Assembly: GCA_944389105.1 (NCBI GenBank)
Contig: CALXLD010000004.1
Location: 1 to 64,000 of the forward strand
Direction: 5' to 3'
Source of the DNA: an uncultured Spirochaetaceae bacterium
GTDB taxonomy: Bacteria; Spirochaetota; Spirochaetia; Sphaerochaetales; Sphaerochaetaceae
DNA length: 64,000 nucleotides
The notes beneath the pieces were generated by a model. It was not told the DNA's origin. It ran no database searches and saw only the letters and a list, made by a program, of their open reading frames with translations. Positions 32,245-40,980 of this stretch are shown one piece after another; position 1 is the first letter of the stretch; each line of letters opens with the position of its first letter. The position numbers and the translations under genes were made by a program.

Positions 32245-33280
32245 CAAAGACAGATACCTTCAGATAATAGAAGCAATGGGAGAAGGTGTGCTCCTGATTT
32301 CCAGGAAGCACAGGATAGCGCTGGCAAATTCCAGTGCACAGGCAATGCTTGGATGGAGCGGCACGATAAAAGGAAAAAGGCTTGAGGAGCTTTTCTCCGG
32401 TACGGAACTCGAGAATCACGTTGACTCAGTATTCAAGGATGGGAAGAAGAGGACATTCCGCATTATGGGCTATCATGATGCAATCGGAGAAGATGCAGTT
32501 CTCAAAGGAAAAGGAAGAGAAAAGCAATATGAGTTCTGCATCACGCTTCTAGATGAAAAGTATGCTGTAGCAACATTCAGCGATGTCACGATGCTCGAAA
32601 GGCTTGAAATGGTCAGACAGGACTTTGTCTCCAATGTCTCCCATGAGCTGAAGACCCCGCTCACGGCAATAACGGGATTTGCGGAAACGCTTGCAGAGGA
32701 AAACCTTTCGGAAGAAGAAAGAAAAGGATTTGCCCGCATAATCCAGAAAAACGCAGTTCATATGCAGGGAATAATAAAGGATCTGCTGCTTCTCACCTCC
32801 CTCGACCGCGCGGAAATAGCACCGATGATGGAAAGGACTACTGATACAAGGATCCTGCAGGATGTGAAAGCCTATACCCAGTACAAGGCACAGACAAAGG
32901 AAATAGAGGTAATATATGAGCCCTCCGACGAAACGATTCTGTGCAATGAATCACTGGTAGTGCAGGCGCTTGTGAACCTTGTTGTAAATGCAATCTCATA
33001 TTCACCCGAAAACTCAAAAGTAACACTGAGGACAAAAAGGAAGGGAGAGATGCTTGAGTTTGAAGTCACCGATCATGGTTATGGGATCTCAGAGGAAGAT
33101 ATCCCCAGGATCTTCGAGCGCTTCTACCGTGTAGATAAAGCAAGAAGCAGGGAAGACGGCGGAACAGGAATAGGGCTTTCCATAGTCAGGCATATCGCAA
33201 TAATCCACAAAGGGACAATAAAGGCAGAAAGCAGGCTCGGCGAAGGCTCCGTATTCACCCTCTCTCTGCCGGTCAGCTGA
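32225..33280 (+). CDS. PAS-containing sensor histidine kinase without membrane segment
   Basis: The 351-residue kinase starts with a PAS-like domain (residues ~10-120) and continues with a HisKA domain (His140 in VSHELKTPLTAITGF) and a HATPase domain (N box LVNLVVNAISYS near 255, G1 TDHGYGI near 280, G2 GGTGIGLSIVRH near 315, then GEGSVFTLSLPV). The catalytic part matches PhoR/ResE-type kinases. Unlike these, I see no transmembrane helix, so it should sense a cytoplasmic signal through the PAS domain. It is co-transcribed with the response regulator and its last 8 bases overlap the convergent OMP gene. Confidence 0.9.
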   Translation: MPKKRNNKDRYLQIIEAMGEGVLLISRKHRIALANSSAQAMLGWSGTIKGKRLEELFSGTELENHVDSVFKDGKKRTFRIMGYHDAIGEDAVLKGKGREKQYEFCITLLDEKYAVATFSDVTMLERLEMVRQDFVSNVSHELKTPLTAITGFAETLAEENLSEEERKGFARIIQKNAVHMQGIIKDLLLLTSLDRAEIAPMMERTTDTRILQDVKAYTQYKAQTKEIEVIYEPSDETILCNESLVVQALVNLVVNAISYSPENSKVTLRTKRKGEMLEFEVTDHGYGISEEDIPRIFERFYRVDKARSREDGGTGIGLSIVRHIAIIHKGTIKAESRLGEGSVFTLSLPVS

Positions 33281-34292
33281 CATAAGAGAAAATTATCGAT
33301 GGGGAGAATGATGAGAAATCGGTAGCCTTGAAAGAGAGCCCGATGGTTCCTGAGAAACCGCTGCCCTCTCCCCTGAGAAAGAAATTAACAAAGGCATTAT
33401 CCGGATTGAAGGAAAGCAATACATGGCTTTTCTCAAGATAAGAAACAGCAAATGTGAATGATGTTTCCGGCAGGAACTGGAAAGTGAGCTCAGCTTCAGC
33501 CTCCACAGATCTTGTATCATCCTCTACAAGCCCTGTCATCGAAACCGAGCAGCGAGGACGGAAGAACCTCAGATCTCCGGATGATGTGAATCTGTCCAGG
33601 CCAAGCGCAAGGGAAAGCGTTGTGGATTCAGCAAGCGCATCCCACCCTATATAGATATTCTCGTCACGAAGAGTCAGGAGCTTTCCGATGTATATACCAC
33701 CTGAAACAGGGCCGAATGAGAGGATCGTCCCTACCCCCACATCAAAGGATTCGCTTCCAGATTCCCTCTCGAATGGAGAGAACCAGGCATTCATGAAAAC
33801 ATCACCGATGTTATCCAGCCTCTGGTTTTCCCTTATCATCTTGTTTCCGCCCGAAACCCTCAGCCCTACTGCAAGATGCGGTATAGCATATGCCATATCT
33901 ACTTCAAGACGCAGTGATGAATGAACATCATATAAAGGTTCATTTTCGCCGATCCGTTCAAACTCAGTACCGAAGAATGCGGTAAGAGCCACATAGCGCG
34001 CTATAAAAGATGCCTCAATATTCCATTTCTGATTCTGAAGAAGCGGCATAGGATCCGATCCGAAAAGAGAAGCATCCAGCCCATCGGACAGGGACGCTGA
34101 AAGAGCAAAAGGTCCCGGCTCAGTCTCCATCAGAGCAAGTGCGGCAGGATTGGCAAAGACATCGGAGAACCTTCCCGAATATGATGCAGAGATGAGAGGA
34201 CTATCAAGAGGATTCTCATCGCTTATCGAGAATGCGGGAAGCCCAGCTGCGAAAACAAGAGCTGAAAGAAGTATCATTACCAATCGCTTCAT
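33273..34292 (-). CDS. Predicted outer-membrane beta-barrel protein
   Basis: The 339-residue protein starts with a clear signal peptide (basic MKR, hydrophobic core, cleavage near AFS-I at about residue 23). The mature part alternates polar and aromatic/hydrophobic residues in strand-length units (for example WNIEASFIARYVALTAFFG, SLRLEVDMAYAIPHLAVGL, TFAVSYLEKSHVLLSF), and ends in an aromatic-containing strand SIIFSYVS. This is typical of small spirochaete outer-membrane barrels. The NPAALALMETE segment near residue 47 recalls the UPF0164/FadL-like group of treponemal proteins. TATAAT lies 8 bases before its ATG. Confidence 0.7.
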   Translation of the reverse strand: MKRLVMILLSALVFAAGLPAFSISDENPLDSPLISASYSGRFSDVFANPAALALMETEPGPFALSASLSDGLDASLFGSDPMPLLQNQKWNIEASFIARYVALTAFFGTEFERIGENEPLYDVHSSLRLEVDMAYAIPHLAVGLRVSGGNKMIRENQRLDNIGDVFMNAWFSPFERESGSESFDVGVGTILSFGPVSGGIYIGKLLTLRDENIYIGWDALAESTTLSLALGLDRFTSSGDLRFFRPRCSVSMTGLVEDDTRSVEAEAELTFQFLPETSFTFAVSYLEKSHVLLSFNPDNAFVNFFLRGEGSGFSGTIGLSFKATDFSSFSPSIIFSYVS

Positions 34293-34338
34293 CGCTAAAG
34301 ATTATATCAGATTGACGCTGTTATGCTATACTCAGCAT
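34293..34338. promoter_or_regulatory. Compact divergent promoter region, OMP and dinB
   Basis: Only 46 bases separate the two ATGs. TATAAT on the minus strand (34301-34306) ends 8 bases before the OMP start, and TATACT on the plus strand (34327-34332) ends 6 bases before the dinB start. No Shine-Dalgarno is present for either gene. Confidence 0.6.
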
Positions 34339-35502
34339 ATGGGCGAAGTATTCTTCCACATTGATCTTGATGCATTCTTCGCTTCTGTTGAGATGCTTGA
34401 TCATCCCGAGTACCGGAACAAGCCTCTGATAATAGGCACACCAGGGCCAAGGCATGTAGCCTCTACCTGTTCATATGAAGCAAGGAAGTATGGAGTACAC
34501 AGCGCAATGCCGATGACGACAGCACTGAGACTCTGCCCTGATGCAATCTGCATTCCAGGAAGAATGAAAAGATATTCGGAGATGAGCAAGAAGGTTATGG
34601 GCATCATCAAATCATTCGCTCCAGGCTTTCTTCAGGTCTCCGTCGATGAAGCATTCCTGGACCTTACAGGAATGGAGAGAATCTATCCACTGCCAGGAAA
34701 AGCTGCCAGAAAGCTAAAAGAACAGATCTGCTCAGAAACCGGACTCACAGTCTCAATAGGTGTCGCCGCATCCAGATTTATCGCAAAACTTGCATCAGAC
34801 TACAGGAAACCGGATGGGCTTACGATAGTTCCTGCCGGAAAAGAAGAGCTCTTTGTCGATACAGTGGGGCTGAGAAAACTCTGGGGAATCGGTGATTCGA
34901 CTCTGAGGAATCTGGAGAAAAGAGGAATATCATCAACAGAAACACTTAGAAAGTATTCCCTTCAGGAACTTACCAGGCTATTTGGTGAGAGCAGCGGAGA
35001 ATACCTTTACAGAATAGCAAGAGGAATAGATCCCGGGATATATCAGGGAGAAGCGAAATCAAGATCGATATCGACTGAAAAGACATTCTATCCAGATATC
35101 TACGGTTACGATGCGCTTGACAGCTCGCTTCTCGAGATGTCACAGGAAGTCATGTTCAGGGCACTTGATGAGAAGAAAGTCCCGCGTACAGTCGGAATCA
35201 AGCTGCGCTATGGGGATTTCTCAACAATATCTGCCCAGACAACTCCTTCAAGACCTATCTACTCTTCAGGAGATGTTTTCGAGCTGGCAAGATCACTTCT
35301 GCATGAACGTTACAGCGGCGATGGCGTACGGCTAATCGGGGTTGTGCTTTCCGGAATATATGATGGAGAGGATGTAGAGCAGCGAGACCTTTTCTCAGAG
35401 AAGGAAGAGAAGGAGCGGAAGCTTGAGAAGACGATCCTTAGCTTATCACATAAAGGCTCAAAGCTCGTAAAAGCAAGGAACCTGGATTATACGGACGGCT
35501 AA
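34339..35502 (+). CDS. dinB: DNA polymerase IV
   Basis: The 387-residue Y-family polymerase carries out error-prone translesion synthesis. FFHIDLDAFFASVE at residues 5-18 holds the first catalytic Asp and the steric-gate region, STCSYEARKYGVHSAMP near residue 42 is a DinB hallmark, and SVDEAFLDLTG near residue 100 gives the second Asp/Glu pair. Thumb helices (LWGIGDSTLRNLEKRGI) and the little-finger domain follow. The start at 34339 places the active site at the N-terminus; the open frame extends further upstream through the divergent gene, which is not credible. Confidence 0.93.
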   Translation: MGEVFFHIDLDAFFASVEMLDHPEYRNKPLIIGTPGPRHVASTCSYEARKYGVHSAMPMTTALRLCPDAICIPGRMKRYSEMSKKVMGIIKSFAPGFLQVSVDEAFLDLTGMERIYPLPGKAARKLKEQICSETGLTVSIGVAASRFIAKLASDYRKPDGLTIVPAGKEELFVDTVGLRKLWGIGDSTLRNLEKRGISSTETLRKYSLQELTRLFGESSGEYLYRIARGIDPGIYQGEAKSRSISTEKTFYPDIYGYDALDSSLLEMSQEVMFRALDEKKVPRTVGIKLRYGDFSTISAQTTPSRPIYSSGDVFELARSLLHERYSGDGVRLIGVVLSGIYDGEDVEQRDLFSEKEEKERKLEKTILSLSHKGSKLVKARNLDYTDG

Positions 35503-35528
35503 GCCTTTCAAGAAAAGGACGATGATGC

Positions 35529-35540
35529 TATTCTTTCCAC
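35529..35540 (+). promoter_or_regulatory. Possible leaderless-type -10 element before trmL
   Basis: TATTCT (35529-35534) ends 6 bases before the ATG at 35541. It matches TATAAT at four of six positions, and there is no Shine-Dalgarno. Confidence 0.4.
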
Positions 35541-36041
35541 ATGCTTAATATCGTGCTCTTTCATCCTGAGATACCACAGAATACAGGCAATATAGCACGC
35601 ACCTGTGCAGTTACAGGTACGCACCTCCATCTTGTGCGTCCCCTTGGTTTCGATATCTCGGAAAAGAGCGTAAGACATGCTGGCCTGGACTACTGGAATG
35701 AAGTTGACATAACAGTCTACGAGTCAGTTGACGATTTCATGGACAAGCACAAAGGCGATGAGCTGTGGTTTTTCTCCAAAAAAGGCAGAAAAGCATACAC
35801 AGATGTCTCTTTCAGCGGAAAAGAAACATATCTGATCTTCGGACCGGAGAGCACAGGGCTTGATGAAGAGCTTCTGAGAGCATACGCTGACAAGGTGCTG
35901 AGAATACCTATGAAACATGGTGTAAGATGCCTTAATCTATCAAACAGCGTGGCAATTGCCACATATGAATATTACAGACAGCTTGGCTTCCCTTCATTTG
36001 AAATAGAATGGGAAGAAAGCTTTATCGGGGAGGATCTATGA
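35541..36041 (+). CDS. trmL: tRNA (cytidine(34)-2'-O)-methyltransferase
   Basis: The 166-residue SPOUT enzyme methylates the wobble ribose of tRNA-Leu isoacceptors. It starts MLNIVLFHPEIPQNTGNIARTCA, the diagnostic N-terminus of TrmL (YibK), and contains the knot motifs LIFGPESTGLDEELL near residue 93 and IPMKHGVRCLNLSNSVAIATYE near residue 120, where SAM binds. Length is standard. It heads the trmL-proC-serS-pncB operon; its TGA overlaps the proC ATG (ATGA). Confidence 0.93.
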   Translation: MLNIVLFHPEIPQNTGNIARTCAVTGTHLHLVRPLGFDISEKSVRHAGLDYWNEVDITVYESVDDFMDKHKGDELWFFSKKGRKAYTDVSFSGKETYLIFGPESTGLDEELLRAYADKVLRIPMKHGVRCLNLSNSVAIATYEYYRQLGFPSFEIEWEESFIGEDL

Positions 36042-36835
36042 GGATCTCTGTCATTGGATGCGGGAACATGGGAGGAGCAATAGCTTCCGCCCTTGCAGAT
36101 TCGGAATGGGAAGTCTCCGTCTATGATAAGGCCAGAGAGAAAGCAGAGGCATTGCAGGAAGCCAAGGGCATTGCAGTCCTTGATTCCCTGGAAGAAGCAA
36201 GCGGAAGCGGCGCTATCATAATAGCGGTAAAGCCACAGGTGCTTCCTTCTCTCTATGAAAGTCTTAAAGAAGTCGAAACCGGGCTATGGATTTCAATCGC
36301 AGCTGGTGTTCCCCTATCAGTTCTTGAGGATCACATAGGAACGGAGAACGTGGTGCGCTTCATGCCTAATATCGGAGCGAAATCAAGGAAATCGGTAACT
36401 GCAATAGCAGCAGGAAATGAAGTCAGCATGGAACAGAAGGAACTTGCATTATCAATTGCTTCCTCATTCGGTTCTGCATACTTCATCCAGGAAAGCCTGT
36501 TCCCTGCATTTATCGGAATATCAGGTTCTGGAATCGCATTCTATTTCGAGATGATGCATCAGATGGCAATGGCTGGGGTGAAAGAAGGAATCCCCTATCC
36601 TGAGGCACTTGCCATAGTCAGGGATACAGCCATCAGTGCAGCAGAAGTACAGAAAAGCCAGGGAGAGAATGCAATAGCACTTGAAACAATGGTCTGTTCT
36701 GCTGCAGGAACAACTATTGAAGGAATAAAAGCACTTCAGGACGGAGGATTTGCCTCCGCAGTGATGAATGCAGTTGAAAATGCAGCGGCAAAGAGCGTAG
36801 AACTCGAAGCAAAAGCACGCTATGGAGAGAGATAA
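36038..36835 (+). CDS. proC: Pyrroline-5-carboxylate reductase
   Basis: The 265-residue enzyme performs the last step of proline synthesis, reducing pyrroline-5-carboxylate with NAD(P)H. ISVIGCGNMGGAIASAL at residues 3-19 is the dinucleotide site; AVKPQVLPSLYESL near residue 68, RFMPNIGAKSRKSVTAI near residue 107 and SGSGIAFYFEMMHQMAMAGV near residue 167 are family segments. The start at 36038 follows GGGGAGG. proA and proB lie in this window at 50-52 kb, so the full proline pathway is present but split. Confidence 0.93.
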   Translation: MRISVIGCGNMGGAIASALADSEWEVSVYDKAREKAEALQEAKGIAVLDSLEEASGSGAIIIAVKPQVLPSLYESLKEVETGLWISIAAGVPLSVLEDHIGTENVVRFMPNIGAKSRKSVTAIAAGNEVSMEQKELALSIASSFGSAYFIQESLFPAFIGISGSGIAFYFEMMHQMAMAGVKEGIPYPEALAIVRDTAISAAEVQKSQGENAIALETMVCSAAGTTIEGIKALQDGGFASAVMNAVENAAAKSVELEAKARYGER

Positions 36836-36837
36836 AA

Positions 36838-38112
36838 ATGATAGATATCAGAGAACTTAAAACCCGCGAAGAAGAAATCAGGAAGAATATCGAGAATCGT
36901 TTCATGAATGTTAATCTCGATCAGATAATGGCAGACCAGGACAAAAGATCAGGTCTGATGCAGGAAACTGAGGCACTCAGGGCAAAAAGGAACGAGAATG
37001 CCCAGAAAATGAAAGGAAAGCTCGATCCTGAGACAAGGAAAGCCCTTATAGAGGAAGGAAAGGCTATAAAGGATAAGCTTGCTGAAGTTGAAGCTGAATT
37101 CAATGAAATCGACGGGAAATTCATGGATGAGGCAAAGACTATCCCTAACTACACCCACCCTTCAGCTCCTATCGGAAAAGAAGATAAGGACAGCCTTGCA
37201 GTCAAGTTCTTCGGAGAACCTACAAAATTCTCATTCAAGGCAAAGGATCATGTAGAGCTGGGAGAAGCGCTGGATATTCTTGATTTCGACAATGGTGCGA
37301 AAGTCGCAGGACAGAAGTTCTACTACATCAAGAACAAGGGAGTCATTCTTCAGATGGCCCTTGAGCGCTATGCAATGGATATTGTCATTAAGCATGGATT
37401 CACTCCATTCATCACACCTGATATCGCAAAAGAAGAAATCCTGAATGGAATTGGATTCAATCCGCGTGGAGCTGAATCAAATATCTATACAATAGAGGGT
37501 ACAGGTACCTGCCTGGTCGGAACAGCGGAAATCACTCTGGGAGGCTATTATTCAGGAGAGATCATCCCTAAGGATAAGCTCCCGATAAAGATGACAGGAC
37601 TCTCTCACTGCTTCAGAAGAGAGGCAGGCGGAGCTGGCCAGTACTCAAAAGGACTCTATCGTGTGCACCAGTTCTCAAAGCTGGAGATGTTCATCTACTG
37701 CCTTCCTGAGGAAAGCGACAGCTATCATCAGGAGATTCTTTCAATAGAAGAAGAGATCTTCCAGGGACTTGGACTGCCATATCGTATTGTTGATACAGCT
37801 ACAGGAGATCTCGGAGCTCCGGCATACCGCAAATTCGATATAGAAGCGTGGATGCCGGGAAGAGGAGACAACGGGGAATATGGAGAAGTCACATCAACTT
37901 CCAACTGTACGGATTATCAGGCAAGATCGCTGAATATACGCTACCGCGATGATGATGGAAAGCCGAAGTTCGTACACATGCTGAATGGAACTGCAGTCGC
38001 GCTTTCAAGAGCGATAGTCGCGATTCTTGAGAACTACCAGAATGAGGATGGCTCTGTATCAGTCCCGCCAGCCCTTATTCCATACTGTGGATTTGACAGG
38101 ATTACAAAATGA
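36838..38112 (+). CDS. serS: Seryl-tRNA synthetase
   Basis: The 424-residue class II synthetase has the long N-terminal coiled-coil arm (residues ~1-105) that recognises the long variable arm of tRNA-Ser, then the catalytic core: TAEITLGGYYSGEII near residue 225, motif 2 GLSHCFRREAGGAGQYSKGLYRVHQF compressed near residue 260, and motif 3 LNGTAVALSRAIVAILENYQ near residue 382. Length matches bacterial SerRS. It lies 2 bases after proC and overlaps the pncB start by 4 bases. Confidence 0.95.
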   Translation: MIDIRELKTREEEIRKNIENRFMNVNLDQIMADQDKRSGLMQETEALRAKRNENAQKMKGKLDPETRKALIEEGKAIKDKLAEVEAEFNEIDGKFMDEAKTIPNYTHPSAPIGKEDKDSLAVKFFGEPTKFSFKAKDHVELGEALDILDFDNGAKVAGQKFYYIKNKGVILQMALERYAMDIVIKHGFTPFITPDIAKEEILNGIGFNPRGAESNIYTIEGTGTCLVGTAEITLGGYYSGEIIPKDKLPIKMTGLSHCFRREAGGAGQYSKGLYRVHQFSKLEMFIYCLPEESDSYHQEILSIEEEIFQGLGLPYRIVDTATGDLGAPAYRKFDIEAWMPGRGDNGEYGEVTSTSNCTDYQARSLNIRYRDDDGKPKFVHMLNGTAVALSRAIVAILENYQNEDGSVSVPPALIPYCGFDRITK

Positions 38113-39569
38113 ATGAGACAAGTGCACTTATCACAGATTTCTATGAACTGACGATGATGCACGGCTATTATCTTGAACATCACGATTCAAAGGCCGTCTT
38201 CGATATGTTCTATCGCAACAACCCATTCCAGGGAGGATATACAATCTTCACTGGAATCGAGGAGCTTATCGACAAACTCGAAGGTCTGAGATTCAGCGAA
38301 AGCGATATAGCATATCTCAGATCGCTTTCGATATTCGATGAAGGATTCCTGGAGTATCTAAGAGATTACCGCTTCCACGGTGATGTCTATGCTTTCGATG
38401 AGGGTACTCCAGCATTCCCGGGCGAACCGCTTATAAGAGTTGAAAGCGACCTGATGGATGCGCAGCTTGTCGAGACCCTTCTGCTGAATACTGTTAATTT
38501 CGAGACGCTGATTGCGACAAAAGCCTCCAGGATGGTTCTTGCTACAAAAGGACATGGCAGGATCATGGAATTCGGGCTGAGAAGAGCACAGGGCGAAAAC
38601 GGGGCACATTCGGCTTCCAGAGCTTCATTCATAGGAGGAACCAGCTCTACAAGCAATACATTCGCAGGCAAGAAATTCGGGATACCTGTATCCGGGACAA
38701 TGGCTCATTCCTGGATAATGAGCTACAGCTCGGAAGAGGAAGCATTCAGGAAATTTACCGAAATCTACCCGGATAACGCAATTCTCCTGATAGATACCTA
38801 CGACACGCTCGGATCCGGAATCGAAGCTGCGATAAAAATAGGACTTGAGCAGAAAGCCAAAGGAAAGAAAATCGGTGTCAGAATCGATTCAGGTGATCTT
38901 TCCTACCTCACAAAGGAAATCAGGGCAAGGCTGGATGAGGCAGGTCTTGAAGATGCAATAATCTGCGTATCCAACGATCTTACAGAAGAAATCATCCGAA
39001 GCCTTGTCGCTGATGGTGCTCCTATAGACAGCTGGGGAATCGGAACGCACCTCGTCACAGGAGGAAGCCAGGCTTCTCTCAACGGAGTCTACAAACTCTC
39101 TGCTAAAGAAGAAAATGGGACGATGATTCCATGTCTCAAAGTCTCAAATAGCTATGAGAAGACAACAAACCCAGGTATCAAGCAGGTATATAGGTTCTTC
39201 GATGATAACGGAAATGCCCTTGCCGATCTGATCACCTTAGCTGACGAGAAGATCGAGAGCGGAAAGAACATAACGTTCTATCACCCATTCTCAACCGCGG
39301 ATTTCTTCATCATGAAAAAAGGACGCTATGCTTCTTTCAGGCCAATGCTTACAAAGAAAATGGAGAACGGCAGAAGGCTCTCCCCTGCTCCTGAGCTTAA
39401 GGAAATACAGAGAAGCTCTGCAGAGAAACTTACAGCTTTCGATAAGTCATACAAGAGGCAGATCAACCCGCATATCTACAAAGTTTCGCTTTCTGAGAAT
39501 CTGAGGAATCTCAAAACAGAGCTTCTTGTAAAAACAAGAACAAGAGAAAGCGAAATGAAGAACAGCTGA
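38109..39569 (+). CDS. pncB: Nicotinate phosphoribosyltransferase
   Basis: The 486-residue enzyme salvages nicotinate with PRPP and ATP to form nicotinate mononucleotide for NAD. The N-terminal LITDFYELTMMHGYY is the classic start of the family; EFGLRRAQG near residue 155, GTMAHSWIMSY near residue 197 (phosphohistidine loop) and VRIDSGDLSYLTKEIR near residue 257 are its active-site segments. It ends the trmL operon and is followed by a strong terminator. Confidence 0.93.
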   Translation: MNETSALITDFYELTMMHGYYLEHHDSKAVFDMFYRNNPFQGGYTIFTGIEELIDKLEGLRFSESDIAYLRSLSIFDEGFLEYLRDYRFHGDVYAFDEGTPAFPGEPLIRVESDLMDAQLVETLLLNTVNFETLIATKASRMVLATKGHGRIMEFGLRRAQGENGAHSASRASFIGGTSSTSNTFAGKKFGIPVSGTMAHSWIMSYSSEEEAFRKFTEIYPDNAILLIDTYDTLGSGIEAAIKIGLEQKAKGKKIGVRIDSGDLSYLTKEIRARLDEAGLEDAIICVSNDLTEEIIRSLVADGAPIDSWGIGTHLVTGGSQASLNGVYKLSAKEENGTMIPCLKVSNSYEKTTNPGIKQVYRFFDDNGNALADLITLADEKIESGKNITFYHPFSTADFFIMKKGRYASFRPMLTKKMENGRRLSPAPELKEIQRSSAEKLTAFDKSYKRQINPHIYKVSLSENLRNLKTELLVKTRTRESEMKNS

Positions 39570-39575
39570 AAATGG

Positions 39576-39603
39576 CGGTGGTGAGCAATCACCACCGTTT
39601 TTT
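39576..39603 (+). terminator. Terminator of the trmL-proC-serS-pncB operon
   Basis: CGGTGGTGA-GCAA-TCACCACCG (39576-39597) is a perfect 9-base-pair hairpin followed by TTTTTT. Confidence 0.95.
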
Positions 39604-39605
39604 AA

Positions 39606-40283
39606 TCAGATTTCCTCAATATATATTTCAGGAGAAATTGTCCTGAGCATTTTAAGCATCTCGGAATGCTCCATACGCTTCATTCCCCGCAGAGTGCAGA
39701 TGAAGCAGAATTTACCATCAGAACCAGGTTCTTCAGATTCTGTCTGCATGTTTCTTATTATTATTCCGCGCATCTTTGCTTCATGCAGGAAATAGCTGAA
39801 TGACATCTTCTCCGGAATCTCTATATAAACTTCTGCATCGCGAGCTCTGCTTCTTATAAAGAAATCCCAATGATTCAGGAGCGTAAGAACTACAAATATA
39901 GCAATACCACCTACTACCGCAACCTCATAAAGACCGATTCCTATGGAAAGTCCTATGCATGCAGAGGCCCATAATCCCGCAGCTGTAGTAAGTCCTTTTA
40001 TCTGATTTCTCCTTGTAACAATTATCGTTCCAGCACCGAGGAATCCTATGCCGCTTATAACCTGCGCAGCCATCCTGACAGGATCTCCTGTATCATAAAC
40101 CTGGTAGACGTACTGGTTCGTCATCATTACAATGCAGGACCCCATACATACGAGTATGTATGTTCTGAGTCCTGCTGGTCTGTTCTTAAGCCCTCTCTCA
40201 AGTCCAAGTATTCCACCGAGCACAAGGGAGAAAAATATCCTGAATACTATTGCTGAATCCGTAAGATAACGAATCTCATCCAT
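39606..40283 (-). CDS. MgtC/SapB-family membrane protein
   Basis: The 225-residue protein has about five membrane helices in residues 1-140 and a soluble C-terminal domain of ~80 residues. LGLERGLKNRPAGLRTYILVCMGS near residue 25 (shortened here) and RMAAQVISGIGFLGAGTI near residue 70 are the MgtC/SapB signatures. These proteins affect Mg2+ homeostasis, ATPase control or acid stress; the C-terminal part here is like the ACT-type domain of longer members. Its ATG overlaps the stop of the 2H-phosphoesterase-like gene by one base, so it is the last gene of the sugar ABC operon transcript. Confidence 0.88.
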   Translation of the reverse strand: MDEIRYLTDSAIVFRIFFSLVLGGILGLERGLKNRPAGLRTYILVCMGSCIVMMTNQYVYQVYDTGDPVRMAAQVISGIGFLGAGTIIVTRRNQIKGLTTAAGLWASACIGLSIGIGLYEVAVVGGIAIFVVLTLLNHWDFFIRSRARDAEVYIEIPEKMSFSYFLHEAKMRGIIIRNMQTESEEPGSDGKFCFICTLRGMKRMEHSEMLKMLRTISPEIYIEEI

Positions 40284-40969
40284 CAGGCTCTGGGAATCCT
40301 CACCTTGCTGAAGAAAAGCATACTGTCAAAATAAGTCATGGCTGCAGGCGGTACAGTGAAGGTAAATCCTTCCTTCCTGCATTCCATGTCAAACTCATTC
40401 TTGAAGACCTCCAAAGCTGCCATCTCCTTCTCTCCAGGCATACTTATCCCATATCCAAGGCTTATATGGAAACGATACCTGTCATGGCCAGGAAACCTCA
40501 GTCCCATTATCTCTGAAACAGAATCTCTCCAGTCTCTTATCAGGACATCATCGGAGTATGTATCAGGGTACAGTCCTATGCATATTCCGCTCTCAATCCA
40601 AAGGTCATCAAACCTCATATTGACAGAAGGAAAAGCAGGTACACCCCTCCATTTCTCCTCAAAAAGGTCATCAACCTCAGCAAGGGGGGCATCAAGAGGC
40701 AGCAGAGATGTCCAGTACCCATCTTTCCTGACACTGTCGCAGACTCCCTCGATTGCAGTCATATGAAGGCTCTCATCGGGAAGCGATGAAAAAACAGTTC
40801 TGGGAAATGCAGTAGAAATAAGGTCCCGTTCCTTTACAGTCCTCAGGAAAACCTCCGAATCATGGTCCAGAAGACAGATCATGGTGTTTCCAGTAAACTT
40901 TCTTGCACTTCCGTCTACATTGAATTTCTTTCCGACACTCTGTCCAAAGCAAATATCATCTTTCCACAT
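40283..40969 (-). CDS. 2H phosphoesterase-like protein (DUF1868-type)
   Basis: The 228-residue protein has the two short His-x-Thr/Ser motifs of the 2H phosphoesterase superfamily: LHMTAIEGV near residue 86 and FHISLGYGI near residue 180. The overall pattern (start with a G--F--DG-----GNT segment) matches the DUF1868 family, whose members are related to RNA ligase/cyclic phosphodiesterase enzymes; the substrate is unknown. The start at 40969 follows GAGGAGG. It lies 11 bases after the second sugar permease and is read on the same transcript. Confidence 0.75.
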   Translation of the reverse strand: MWKDDICFGQSVGKKFNVDGSARKFTGNTMICLLDHDSEVFLRTVKERDLISTAFPRTVFSSLPDESLHMTAIEGVCDSVRKDGYWTSLLPLDAPLAEVDDLFEEKWRGVPAFPSVNMRFDDLWIESGICIGLYPDTYSDDVLIRDWRDSVSEIMGLRFPGHDRYRFHISLGYGISMPGEKEMAALEVFKNEFDMECRKEGFTFTVPPAAMTYFDSMLFFSKVRIPRA

Positions 40970-40980
40970 ATAATCCTCCT

